From NCBI RefSeq assembly GCF_900109565.1, contig NZ_FNZZ01000004.1, forward strand, positions 124,001-188,000: a DNA stretch of 64,000 nucleotides. The letters are read 5' to 3'. Of the stretch, positions 1 to 8,515 are shown one piece after another; position 1 is the stretch's first letter, and the number at the start of each line of letters is the position of its first letter. The notes beneath the pieces are model-generated. The model did not search any database. It was not told where the DNA came from and saw only the letters and a list, made by a program, of their open reading frames with translations. A program made the translations under genes and the position numbers. This stretch comes from Sphingomonas palmae (GTDB lineage Bacteria > Pseudomonadota > Alphaproteobacteria > Sphingomonadales > Sphingomonadaceae).

Positions 1-595
1 CGTGGCGGAAACGCTGGGCGTCGACGTGTGGGAAGTGATCCGTCTCGCCAACCGCCACCCGCGCGTCAACATCCTGCAGCCCGGCCCTGGCGTCGGCGGC
101 CACTGCATCGCGGTCGATCCGTGGTTCCTCGTCCACGGCGCGCCGGACGACACGCAGCTGATCCGCACCGCGCGTGAGGTCAACGATGCCAAGTGCGACC
201 ACGTCATCGCGCGCGCGTCGGCGCTGATTGCGGCGCATCCGGGGGTGCCGGTCGCGTGCCTGGGCCTCGCGTTCAAGGCGAACATCGACGATTTCCGCGA
301 GAGCCCCGCGCTCAAGGTCGCGGTGGCGCTCGCGCAGCGGTTCGGATCGCGCGTGCAGATCGTCGAGCCTTATGCCGACACGCTGCCGTCCGCGTTCGAC
401 GGCACTGGCGCGACGCTGGTCGACCTCGACGACGCGCTGGAACGCGCCGGCGTGATGATCGCGCTGGTCGACCATGACCTCTTCCGCTCGGTCCCGCTTG
501 AGGAACGCTGCGACAAGCACGTCTACGACACACGAGGCATCTGGCCCGACCAGCCCGCGGTCGCCGACAGCCGAGCGATGCGGCTCGCCAGTTAG
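1..595 (+). CDS. wecC: UDP-N-acetyl-D-mannosamine dehydrogenase, C-terminal part (gene starts upstream)
   Basis: This is the C-terminal ~197 residues of a UDP-glucose/GDP-mannose dehydrogenase family enzyme; the reading frame is open at the window edge, so the GTG at base 2 is not the true start. The motif GPGVGGHCIAVDPWF is the conserved segment of the UDP-ManNAc dehydrogenase branch, containing the catalytic Cys (GGHC), and GLAFKANIDDFRESPAL is the start of the C-terminal UDP-binding domain. The enzyme oxidises UDP-ManNAc to UDP-ManNAcA with two NAD+. Its partner UDP-GlcNAc 2-epimerase (wecB) lies two genes downstream at 1735, which supports the WecC assignment over other UDP-hexose dehydrogenases. 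The likely role is making an acidic sugar for capsule, exopolysaccharide or O-antigen. No N-terminal Rossmann domain is visible here because it lies outside the window. Confidence 0.9.
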   Translation, partial: VAETLGVDVWEVIRLANRHPRVNILQPGPGVGGHCIAVDPWFLVHGAPDDTQLIRTAREVNDAKCDHVIARASALIAAHPGVPVACLGLAFKANIDDFRESPALKVAVALAQRFGSRVQIVEPYADTLPSAFDGTGATLVDLDDALERAGVMIALVDHDLFRSVPLEERCDKHVYDTRGIWPDQPAVADSRAMRLAS

Positions 596-653
596 CCGCT
601 GCGAGCGATCGAGAAGCACGCTAAGATTAGCGCGGTCCGCAAGGGAACGACAG

Positions 654-1658
654 ATGACGACATTGGTGACCGGCGCGGCCGGGTTCATCGGGATGCATGT
701 GGCCGAGCGGCTGCTCGCGCGCGGCGACCGCGTGATCGGCATCGACGTGATCAACGATTATTACGCGCCCGCGCTCAAGCACGCGCGGCTGGCGCAATTG
801 ACCGCGCGGCACGGGGACCGCTTCACCTTTATCCGGATCGACTTCGCCGACATGGCCGCGCTGACCGAGGCGCTCCAACCGTACGAGTTCGACCGCATCG
901 TTCACCTGGGCGCGCAGCCGGGTGTGCGCTACTCGATCGAGAACCCGCACGCCTATGTGCAGGCGAATCTCGTCGGCCACCTCAACCTGCTCGAGGTCGC
1001 GCGTCATCGCCGTGTCGCGCATCTGGTCTACGCCTCCTCCTCATCGGTCTACGGCGGCAACACCAAGATGCCGTTCGCGGTCGAGGACCGCGTCGACCAT
1101 CCCGTCTCGCTCTATGCCGCGACCAAGAAGGCGGACGAGTTGATGAGCGAGACCTACGCGCATCTCTATCGCCTGCCGCAGACGGGTCTACGCTTCTTCA
1201 CCGTGTACGGCCCATGGGGGCGCCCCGACATGGCGCTATGGCTGTTCACCGAGGCGATGTTCGCGGGTCGTCCAATCAAGGTGTTCAACAACGGCGACAT
1301 GCAGCGCGACTTCACCTTCATCGACGACATCGTCTCGGGCGTTGTTTCCTGCCTCGATCACCCGCCGACGGATGACGGCGAACTTAAGGCCGGCGGCAGC
1401 GTCGCGCCGCACCGGCTCTACAATATCGGCAACAACAATGCCGAGCAGCTCGGCCGCATGATCGACGTGCTCGAACAGGCGACCGGGCGCACCGCGATCC
1501 GCGACTATCAACCGATGCAGCCCGGCGATGTTCATCGCACCTTCGCGGACATTTCCGCGATCAACCGCGATCTCGGTTACGCGCCGACGACGTCGATCGA
1601 CGTCGGCATCCCGCGCTTCGTCGACTGGTTTCGCGACTATCACGCGATTGACGGCTGA
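654..1658 (+). CDS. NAD-dependent epimerase, UDP-glucuronate 4-epimerase type
   Basis: A 334-residue extended short-chain dehydrogenase. The N-terminus carries the Rossmann motif GAAGFIG, followed by YASSSSVYGGN (catalytic Ser region) and the YAATKKADE active-site motif YxxxK. The FFTVYGPWGRPDMA segment is typical of UDP-glucuronate 4-epimerases, which interconvert UDP-GlcA and UDP-GalA. The frame stays open back to 474, but the ATG at 654 is preferred because homologues begin with the Rossmann strand and AGGGA lies a few bases upstream; 474 would add about 60 low-quality residues inside wecC. It lies between wecC and wecB in the same direction, so it probably supplies a uronic acid donor to the same polysaccharide pathway. 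Substrate specificity within the family cannot be settled from sequence alone. Confidence 0.85.
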   Translation: MTTLVTGAAGFIGMHVAERLLARGDRVIGIDVINDYYAPALKHARLAQLTARHGDRFTFIRIDFADMAALTEALQPYEFDRIVHLGAQPGVRYSIENPHAYVQANLVGHLNLLEVARHRRVAHLVYASSSSVYGGNTKMPFAVEDRVDHPVSLYAATKKADELMSETYAHLYRLPQTGLRFFTVYGPWGRPDMALWLFTEAMFAGRPIKVFNNGDMQRDFTFIDDIVSGVVSCLDHPPTDDGELKAGGSVAPHRLYNIGNNNAEQLGRMIDVLEQATGRTAIRDYQPMQPGDVHRTFADISAINRDLGYAPTTSIDVGIPRFVDWFRDYHAIDG

Positions 1659-1734
1659 TCGCACCGTGGCACGATAACCGCTTCGTTAAGCCTGCCGGGG
1701 TAAGCTGGCACGCGAACGATCAAGCGGGGTTGCA

Positions 1735-2898
1735 GTGACGATCAAGGTTCTGTCGGTGTTCGGCACCCGGCCCGAAGCGATCAAGATGGCGCCGCTGGCA
1801 ATCGCGCTCGCCGCCGACGCGCGCTTCGACGCCAGGGTGTGCGTGACCGGGCAGCACCGCGAAATGCTCGATCAGGTCATGCGGTTGTTCGATCTCTCCG
1901 CCGACCACGATCTCGCCGTGATGCGGCCGGGACAGGATTTGACCGGGGTCGCGACCGCGATGCTGTCGGGGATGGCGGAGGTGTTCGCGCGCGAGACGCC
2001 CGACATCGTGCTGGTCCACGGCGACACGCTGACCACGCTCGCCGCATCATTGTCAGCCTATTGGCACCGTATTCCGGTCGCACACGTCGAGGCGGGGCTG
2101 CGTACCGGCGACCTCTACGCGCCCTGGCCCGAGGAGGCGAACCGCAAGCTGACCGGCGCCCTCGCCGCGCTTCACTTCGCGCCGACAATGCGGTCGGCGC
2201 AAAATCTGCGCGCCGAGGGGATCGATCCGCGGATCATCACGGTAACGGGCAATACCGTCATCGACGCGCTGCTGACCGTCGTCGCGAAGCTGCGCGGCGA
2301 TGCCTCGCTCTACGCGCAGGTGACCGCCGACCTGCCGCTGCCCGCACCCGGCCGGCGCATGGTGCTGGTGACCGGGCACCGGCGCGAGAATTTCGGCGCC
2401 GGGTTTGAGCGTATCTGCGCCGCGCTCGCGCGCCTCGCGCGGGCGTTCCCGAACGTCGATTTCGTCTATCCGGTTCACCTAAACCCCAATGTGCAGGAGC
2501 CGGTCAATCGGCTGCTGAGCGGCCTAGCCAACATCCGCCTGATCGCGCCGCTCGACTATCTGCCCTTCGTCGCGATGCTCGACGCCGCGACGTTGGTGCT
2601 GACCGATTCGGGCGGCATTCAGGAGGAGGCGCCGTCGCTCGGCAAGCCGGTGCTCGTCATGCGCGACACGACCGAGCGGCCCGAGGCGGTCGATGCGGGG
2701 ACGGTGCGGCTGGTCGGCACGGACGAGGAAGCGATCGTGCGCGAGGTGACGCGCCTGCTGACCGACGCGCACGCCTATGCGGCGATGAGCGGCGTCCACA
2801 ATCCATACGGCGACGGACACGCCGTGCCGCGGATCATCGACGCATTGGTTGGCTGGGCGGCAGCACGCGACGAGACGAGCTACCGCGCGAGCGCGTGA
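1735..2898 (+). CDS. wecB: UDP-N-acetylglucosamine 2-epimerase (non-hydrolysing)
   Basis: A 387-residue GT-B fold epimerase converting UDP-GlcNAc to UDP-ManNAc, the substrate of the WecC-type dehydrogenase at the window start. Visible family signatures include [13 protein letters not shown] at the N-terminus, [18 protein letters not shown] with the catalytic acidic residues near residue 115, GHRRENFG, and [18 protein letters not shown] followed by RDTTERPE in the UDP-binding C-terminal domain. The start is a GTG at 1735, giving the usual family N-terminus. It follows the epimerase gene after a 76-base gap and ends three bases before the convergent transaldolase stop. Length matches the family. 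Confidence 0.95.
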   Translation: MTIKVLSVFGTRPEAIKMAPLAIALAADARFDARVCVTGQHREMLDQVMRLFDLSADHDLAVMRPGQDLTGVATAMLSGMAEVFARETPDIVLVHGDTLTTLAASLSAYWHRIPVAHVEAGLRTGDLYAPWPEEANRKLTGALAALHFAPTMRSAQNLRAEGIDPRIITVTGNTVIDALLTVVAKLRGDASLYAQVTADLPLPAPGRRMVLVTGHRRENFGAGFERICAALARLARAFPNVDFVYPVHLNPNVQEPVNRLLSGLANIRLIAPLDYLPFVAMLDAATLVLTDSGGIQEEAPSLGKPVLVMRDTTERPEAVDAGTVRLVGTDEEAIVREVTRLLTDAHAYAAMSGVHNPYGDGHAVPRIIDALVGWAAARDETSYRASA

Positions 2899-2901
2899 GA
2901 C

Positions 2902-4005
2902 TCAGGCTGCCTTCTGCTTGCCGATCGCGGCGAGCAGGTCGTCGAACGACTTGGTGAAGCTCGCTACGCCTTCGTCCACCAGCGTCTTCGTGACCCCATC
3001 CAGATCGAGCCCGAGCCGATCCGCATCTGCGATCACCTTGCGTGCGCCGTCGACATCTTCGATCAGCGTGACCTTGACGGTGCCGTGGTCGCGAAACGCG
3101 TCCATCGTCTTGGGCGGCATGGTGTTGACCGTGTCGGGGCCGATCAGCGTGTCGACGTAGAGTGTGTCGGGATAGTCGGGGTTCTTCGTGCCCGTCGACG
3201 CCCACAGCAATCGCTGCGGCTGCGCGCCCTTGGCGGCAAGCTTCTGCCAGCGATCGGAGGCGATGAACTCCTGATACCAAGCGTAGGCGAGCTTCGCGTT
3301 GGCGATCGCGACCTTGCCCTTCAGCGCCTTGGCCTCGTCGCCACCCTGACCGGCATCGATCTTGTCGTCGATCTTGCCGTCGATGCGGCTGACAAAGAAG
3401 CTCGCGACGCTGGCGATATGGTCGACGCCCATGTCTTTCGACACACGTTCTTCCAGCCCCTCGACATAGGCGTGCGCGACCTTCTTGTACGCCTCGACCG
3501 AGAACAGCAGCGTCACGTTGACGTTGATCCCCTTGGCGATCGTGTCGCGAATCGCGCGGACCCCGTCGTCGGTGCCGGGTATCTTGATCATCAGGTTGGG
3601 ACGGTCGACCGCCTTCCACAGCCGCTCGGCTTCTGCCGCCGTCTCGGGTCCCTTGAGCGCGAGATAGGGCGAAACCTCGAGGCTGACGTAGCCGTCCTTG
3701 CCCGAGAGCCGATCGTAGACCGGGCGCAGCACGTCACACGCTGCCTGAATGTCCTTGATCGCTTGGCTCTCATACCGCGCCATCGGCTCGGCACCCGGAT
3801 TGGCCTGGTCGAACTCGGCAAACCCCTCGGCGTAGGCATCGCCCGATCCCATCGCCTTTTCGAAGATCGTCGGGTTGGAGGTGACGCCGGTCACGCCGTC
3901 CTCGTCAACCAGCTTCTTCAGACCACCAGCATCTAGGAACTTGCGGTCGACGAAGTCGAGCCACGGCGCCTGGCCAATGTCGCGGAGTTGTTCGAGCTTG
4001 CTCAT
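2902..4005 (-). CDS. tal: Transaldolase
   Basis: A 367-residue transaldolase of the non-oxidative pentose phosphate pathway, transferring a dihydroxyacetone unit from sedoheptulose-7-phosphate to glyceraldehyde-3-phosphate. The N-terminus has the family signature VTGVTSNPTIFEKAM, and NLMIKIPGTDDGVRA contains the Schiff-base lysine in the IKIPG context (around residue 142). NVNVTLLFS and LWASTGTKNPDY are further conserved blocks. Length fits the longer bacterial Tal subfamily often paired with glucose-6-phosphate isomerase. It lies 88 bases downstream of transketolase on the same strand, so the two may be co-transcribed. The end nearly abuts the convergent wecB stop. Confidence 0.95.
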   Translation of the reverse strand: MSKLEQLRDIGQAPWLDFVDRKFLDAGGLKKLVDEDGVTGVTSNPTIFEKAMGSGDAYAEGFAEFDQANPGAEPMARYESQAIKDIQAACDVLRPVYDRLSGKDGYVSLEVSPYLALKGPETAAEAERLWKAVDRPNLMIKIPGTDDGVRAIRDTIAKGINVNVTLLFSVEAYKKVAHAYVEGLEERVSKDMGVDHIASVASFFVSRIDGKIDDKIDAGQGGDEAKALKGKVAIANAKLAYAWYQEFIASDRWQKLAAKGAQPQRLLWASTGTKNPDYPDTLYVDTLIGPDTVNTMPPKTMDAFRDHGTVKVTLIEDVDGARKVIADADRLGLDLDGVTKTLVDEGVASFTKSFDDLLAAIGKQKAA

Positions 4006-4093
4006 GCCTTGATCCTCTGGTCGCCGGTGGGCGGAACGTGTGAAGACGATATGGTGATGCGCGCCGCCTGTCGCAGCGGCGCGCTGATCCGGG

Positions 4094-6172
4094 TCAGCCC
4101 ATTACGTCCTTGGCGACCTTCACCACGTTCTCGACCGTGAAGCCGTATTTGTCCTGCAGCTTGGCAATCGGGGCCGATGCGCCGAAGGTCGACATCGTGA
4201 TCGTGCGCCCCTCGTAGCCAACGTAGCGATCCCAGCCGATCTCGCCGGCCATCTCGATCGCGACGCGTGCCTTGACCGACTTCGGCAGCACGCTCTCCTT
4301 GTAGGCCTGGTCCTGCTTCTCGTAGCGGTACCAGCTCGGCATCGACACGACGCGGGCGGCGACGCCCTCGGCCTTCAACTGCTCATACGCCTTAATCGCC
4401 AGCGACACTTCGGATCCGGTCGCGATCAGGATGACCTGCGGGTTCTCGCTGTCGGCAAGCACGTAGCCGCCCTGCGCGACACCCGCGGCACTGGCGTATT
4501 TCGAACGGTCGAGCGTCGGCAGCGGCTGGCGCGAGAGCACCAGCGCGGCGGGCGTGCTGCCATCCTTAAGCAGCGCGCGCCACGCCTCGGCGACCTCGTT
4601 CGCGTCACCGGGACGGATCGTGTCGAGCCCGGGAATCGCGCGCATCGTCGCGAGCTGCTCGATCGGCTGGTGCGTCGGGCCGTCCTCACCCACGCCGATC
4701 GAATCGTGCGTGTAGACCCACACCGAGCCGATCTCCATGATCGCTGACAGGCGCACGGGCGCGCGCATATAATCGATGAAGACGAGGAAGGTGGAGCCGT
4801 AGGCGCGCAGGTGCGACAGCGCCATGCCGTTCACCACCGCACCCATGCCGTGTTCGCGCACGCCGAAGTGGAAGTTGGTGCCGCCATAATCATTCGCCTC
4901 GAACGAGCCGGCTTCCTTGATGTCGGTCTTGGTCGAGGGCGCGAGATCGGCCGAGCCGCCGAGCAGCCACGGCACCTTTTTCACGATCGCGTTCAGCACC
5001 TTGCCACTCGAATCGCGGCTGGCGAGACCCTTTTCGTCCGCGTCGAAGGTCGGGATCGCATCCTCCCAGCCTTCTGGCAGCTCGTCGGCGAGCAGCAGCT
5101 TCAATTCGGCCGCTTCCGTCGGGAACCGCTCGGTGTATTTGGCGAGCAGCGCCTCCCATTCCTCGCGCAGCTTGCTCCCTCGACCGCGCACTGCCTGCTC
5201 GAACGCCGTTTTGGCGTCGGCGGGAACGTAGAAATCCTTCTCCGGCCAGCCATAGGCCTTCTTGGTCTCGGCGATCGCCTCCGCGCCCAGCGGCTCGCCG
5301 TGCGCCTTCTCGCTGCCTGCCTTGGGGCTGCCCCAGCCGATCACCGAATGCGCGACGATGAAGGTGGGTTTGTCGTTCGTCGCCTTGAACGTGTCGAGCG
5401 CGGCGTTCATCGCGTGGATGTCGTTGACATCGTTCACGTGCATGACGTTCCAGCCATAGGCCTCGAAACGCTTGCCGACGTCCTCATCAAAGGCGAGGTC
5501 GGTCGCGCCCTCGATCGAGATGTGGTTGCTGTCGTAGATCCAGCACAGGTTGGAGAGTTTCAGGTGGCCGGCAATGCTCGCCGCCTCGGCACTGACGCCC
5601 TCCATCATGTCGCCGTCGCCGCACAGCACATAGACATCGTGATCGAACAGTGTGAAGTCTGGCTTGTTGTAGCGCGCGGCGAGCCAGCGCTCCGCAATCG
5701 CCATGCCGACCGAGTTGCCGCACCCCTGCCCGAGCGGGCCCGTCGTCGTCTCCACCCCTGTCGTATGGCGATATTCGGGGTGCCCCGGCGTCTTCGACGA
5801 CAGCTGTCGGAACTGCTTGATGTCGTCGAGGCTGATCGCGGGATTACCGGTCTTCTTGCCATCGGCATCGACCTCCTCGACCCCTGCCAAGTGCAGCAGC
5901 GCGTAGAGCAGCATCGAGGCATGGCCGACGGAGAGCACGAAGCGGTCACGGTTGGGCCACTGCGGCGCGCCGGGATCGTAGCGCAGATAGTTGTTCCACA
6001 CGGTCCACCCCACAGGCGCCAATGCCATCGGCGTGCCCGGATGGCCCGAATTCGCCTTCTGCACCGCGTCCATCGACAGCGTGCGGATCGTGTCGATCTG
6101 CAGCCGCGCGGGGCTGCCGTCCTCGTGCAGGTCCGTGGCCTTGGCGGCGGGGGCGGTAGCGGTGTCAGTCAT
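4094..6172 (-). CDS. tkt: Transketolase
   Basis: A 692-residue thiamine-diphosphate enzyme that moves two-carbon units between pentose-phosphate sugars; it also serves the Calvin cycle where present. Blocks visible are RTLSMDAVQKANSGHPGTPM at the N-terminus, the ThDP-binding CGDGDMMEGVSAEAASIAGH near residue 160, the HSVIGWGSPK segment, and the pyrimidine-domain sequence NFHFGVREHGMGAV with the catalytic Glu. The open frame extends to 6208, but the ATG at 6172 is preferred: an AGAGG sequence lies upstream of it and the resulting N-terminus fits the family. It heads a probable tkt-tal transcription unit. Confidence 0.95.
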   Translation of the reverse strand: MTDTATAPAAKATDLHEDGSPARLQIDTIRTLSMDAVQKANSGHPGTPMALAPVGWTVWNNYLRYDPGAPQWPNRDRFVLSVGHASMLLYALLHLAGVEEVDADGKKTGNPAISLDDIKQFRQLSSKTPGHPEYRHTTGVETTTGPLGQGCGNSVGMAIAERWLAARYNKPDFTLFDHDVYVLCGDGDMMEGVSAEAASIAGHLKLSNLCWIYDSNHISIEGATDLAFDEDVGKRFEAYGWNVMHVNDVNDIHAMNAALDTFKATNDKPTFIVAHSVIGWGSPKAGSEKAHGEPLGAEAIAETKKAYGWPEKDFYVPADAKTAFEQAVRGRGSKLREEWEALLAKYTERFPTEAAELKLLLADELPEGWEDAIPTFDADEKGLASRDSSGKVLNAIVKKVPWLLGGSADLAPSTKTDIKEAGSFEANDYGGTNFHFGVREHGMGAVVNGMALSHLRAYGSTFLVFIDYMRAPVRLSAIMEIGSVWVYTHDSIGVGEDGPTHQPIEQLATMRAIPGLDTIRPGDANEVAEAWRALLKDGSTPAALVLSRQPLPTLDRSKYASAAGVAQGGYVLADSENPQVILIATGSEVSLAIKAYEQLKAEGVAARVVSMPSWYRYEKQDQAYKESVLPKSVKARVAIEMAGEIGWDRYVGYEGRTITMSTFGASAPIAKLQDKYGFTVENVVKVAKDVMG

Positions 6173-6294
6173 CGGGGAGCCTCTTGTCGGGTTGAAGCGC
6201 GAACGCACCGATGCGCGCCCGGTTGCCGAATGTCCGCCGCCTTAAACGCTCGCCCCGCCTTGTTCCATAGCCGTAACGGTGTCAGCGTGGCGGT

Positions 6295-6456
6295 TCAGAA
6301 GTCGATCGCAATGCCCTTCTTTTCCCAATCGCCGTAACGAACCGGATCGCGGCCGAGCGGGTCTTCCGCCGGCCGCTGCATCGGCTCGGGCGCGGGAACG
6401 GGCGTGTTGGGCGTCAGATATTCGGGCGCCTTCACGTTGTCGGGTCGCTTTCCCAT
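6295..6456 (-). CDS. SdhAF4-like small protein (DUF1674)
   Basis: A 53-residue protein ending in DPVRYGDWEKKGIAIDF, the C-terminal signature of the DUF1674/SdhAF4 family. Eukaryotic and bacterial members assist flavinylated SdhA during succinate dehydrogenase assembly; that role is inferred here from the family. The ATG at 6456 has GAAAGG placed seven bases upstream. The same frame stays open far upstream as an antisense shadow of rsmB, which is why the gene is easily missed. An upstream ATG giving MSRGHHAHN as N-terminus is possible. It is divergent from rsmB with about 100 bases between them. Confidence 0.75.
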   Translation of the reverse strand: MGKRPDNVKAPEYLTPNTPVPAPEPMQRPAEDPLGRDPVRYGDWEKKGIAIDF

Positions 6457-6555
6457 GAACCGGCCTTTCGGATTGTGCGCGTGGTGCCCACGCGACATAT
6501 GGGCCGGCATGAACGGCTTCAAGACGATCGCCCTTTCCGACGAAGCACGCGGCTG

Positions 6556-7827
6556 ATGGCCCGCGACATGACGCGCGCGGGCGAGCCGCTCGGCACCGCG
6601 CCTCGGCGTGCCGCGCTCCGCCTGCTCGACGCGGTGCTGCGGCGCGGCGAGGCGCTCGATGCCGCGCTGCCACTCGCCACGCGTGCGCTCCACGGCGGCC
6701 CCGACCGCGGGCTCGCGCACGCGATCGCGGCCGAGACGCTCCGGCGGTTGCCGGACCTCGACGCGTTGATCGACTCCGCGACGCGGCAGCGCCTGCCCGA
6801 CGATGCCAAAGCGCGCTTCGTGCTGCGCATCGCGCTCGTCCAGGCGCTGTCGCTCGGCACGCCGCCGCATGCCGCGATCGCAACCGTGCTGCCGCTGATC
6901 GACGGCGGTCCGAAGCGCCTGGTCCACGGCGTGTTCGGCACGCTGATGCGACAGAACGCGAGCCTGCCCGGGCAGCCGACACTGCCCGCGCACGTGGCGG
7001 AGCGCTGGCGGGCGAACTGGGGTGAGGCGATGGTCGCCGCTGCTGCGCGCGCGATCGCCGCTCCGCCCCCGCTCGACCTGACGCTGCGCGGTGGCAATGT
7101 GGTGCACCCCGACGGCGTGTCGCTCGCTCCCGGTCACGTCCGGGTCGAGGGGGGCGATGTGCCGACGCTGGCGGGCTACGCCGAGGGTGGCTGGTGGGTG
7201 CAGGATGTCGCGGCCTCGATCCCTGCGCGGCTGATCGGGCGCGGCACGGGCCATGCACTCGACCTGTGCGCCGCGCCCGGCGGAAAGACGTTGCAACTCG
7301 CCGCCGCCGGCTGGCAGGTCGAGGCAGTCGACGTATCGCAAACCCGCGCCGAACGGCTGGCGCAGAACCGCGCGCGCACCGGGCTGTCGTTCGACACGGT
7401 GATCGCCGACGTGCTCGATTGGGCGCCGGCCACTCCCGCCGACGCGGTACTGATCGACGCCCCGTGCAGCGCCACCGGCATCTTCCGCCGCCACCCCGAC
7501 GTGCTCTACCGCGCGCATCCGGCGGTGATCGCGGAGGCCGCGGCGTTGCAGGCGCGCATCTTCGACCGCGCGGCCGATTGGGTGAAGCCCGGCGGCGTGC
7601 TCGTCTACGCCACCTGCTCGCTCGAGCCGGACGAAGGCGAGGCGCAGCTTGACCGCTTCCTTGCCACGCATGACGACTATGCGATCGAGCCGCCACGAAG
7701 CGACGAACTGCCCGCCGGGATCAGCGCACACGCGAGCGGCTATGTCCGCACGCTACCGACCATGCTCAGTGACGAGGGCAACTGCGACGGGTTCTTCGTC
7801 GCACGCTTGCGGCGCGCTGGCGGATAG
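6556..7827 (+). CDS. rsmB: 16S rRNA cytosine-C5 methyltransferase, RsmB type
   Basis: A 423-residue SAM-dependent RNA m5C methyltransferase, expected to methylate C967 of 16S rRNA. The N-terminal ~150 residues form the NusB-like RNA-binding domain (RRAALRLLDAVLRRGE...). The catalytic domain shows LCAAPGGKTLQLA for SAM binding, DAPCSATGIFRRHPD (motif IV with its Cys) and VYATCSLEPDEGE (motif VI with the nucleophilic Cys). Both cysteines are present. The frame is open to 6475; ATG 6556 is chosen because it gives an N-terminus and length near the family norm of ~430 residues, with ATG 6571 as an alternative. The gene begins a plus-strand run with rpe and the heparinase-like gene. Confidence 0.92.
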   Translation: MARDMTRAGEPLGTAPRRAALRLLDAVLRRGEALDAALPLATRALHGGPDRGLAHAIAAETLRRLPDLDALIDSATRQRLPDDAKARFVLRIALVQALSLGTPPHAAIATVLPLIDGGPKRLVHGVFGTLMRQNASLPGQPTLPAHVAERWRANWGEAMVAAAARAIAAPPPLDLTLRGGNVVHPDGVSLAPGHVRVEGGDVPTLAGYAEGGWWVQDVAASIPARLIGRGTGHALDLCAAPGGKTLQLAAAGWQVEAVDVSQTRAERLAQNRARTGLSFDTVIADVLDWAPATPADAVLIDAPCSATGIFRRHPDVLYRAHPAVIAEAAALQARIFDRAADWVKPGGVLVYATCSLEPDEGEAQLDRFLATHDDYAIEPPRSDELPAGISAHASGYVRTLPTMLSDEGNCDGFFVARLRRAGG

Positions 7828-7852
7828 CGCGGACGCACGCTAGGGCTGCGCG

Positions 7853-8515
7853 ATGCAGAAAGCCGTCCGCATCGCGCCCTCGATCCTGTCCGCCGACTTT
7901 TCCAAGCTGGGCGAGGAAGTGCGCGCGATCGATGCCGCGGGTGCCGACTGGATCCACATTGACGTGATGGACGGGCATTTCGTCCCCAACATCTCGATGG
8001 GGCCCGCGGTGGTGAAGGCGATCCGCCCGCACACGACCAAGCCGTTCGACGTCCACCTGATGATCTCGCCCATCGACGCCTACTTGGACGCATTTGCCGA
8101 GGCCGGCGCGGACACGATTACCGTCCATCCCGAGGCCGGGCCGCACATCCACCGCTCGCTCCAGCACATCAAGTCGCTGGGCAAGCGCGCGGGCGTGGTG
8201 CTCTGCCCGGGGACGCCCGCGAAGATGCTCGATTACCTGCTCGACATGGTCGACCTCGTGCTGGTGATGAGCGTCAACCCGGGTTTCGGTGGACAGCATT
8301 TCATCGATAGCCAGCTGAGAAAGATCGCGGCGATCCGCAAGATGATCGATGCGACGGGCCGCGACATCGACCTGGAGGTCGACGGCGGGATCGACCCCGA
8401 CACTGCGCGGCGCGCGATCGACGCGGGCGCCGACGCATTGGTCGCGGGCACTGCCACCTTCCGCGGCGGACCCGAGGCCTACGCGGCCAACATCCGGGCG
8501 ATCCGCGGCGAATGA
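7853..8515 (+). CDS. rpe: Ribulose-phosphate 3-epimerase
   Basis: A 220-residue TIM-barrel enzyme interconverting ribulose-5-phosphate and xylulose-5-phosphate. Signatures seen are [16 protein letters not shown] at the N-terminus, [16 protein letters not shown] with metal-binding His and Asp, [16 protein letters not shown], and [13 protein letters not shown] with the second catalytic Asp. Length is standard. The gene follows rsmB by 25 bases and its stop overlaps the start of the heparinase-like gene by four bases (ATGA), so translation of the two is probably coupled. It complements the tal and tkt genes located 2 kb upstream on the other strand. Confidence 0.96.
   Translation: MQKAVRIAPSILSADFSKLGEEVRAIDAAGADWIHIDVMDGHFVPNISMGPAVVKAIRPHTTKPFDVHLMISPIDAYLDAFAEAGADTITVHPEAGPHIHRSLQHIKSLGKRAGVVLCPGTPAKMLDYLLDMVDLVLVMSVNPGFGGQHFIDSQLRKIAAIRKMIDATGRDIDLEVDGGIDPDTARRAIDAGADALVAGTATFRGGPEAYAANIRAIRGE

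Noticed and set aside
4811..6337. 508-residue plus-strand frame antisense to transketolase
   Set aside because: Long stop-free antisense frames are expected at this GC content; the minus-strand frame has all transketolase motifs and the plus product is Arg/Val-rich without domains.
6457..7731. Long minus-strand frame antisense to rsmB running into the SdhAF4-like gene
   Set aside because: Only the last 53 residues resemble a family; the upstream part is an antisense shadow, so the gene is started at 6456.
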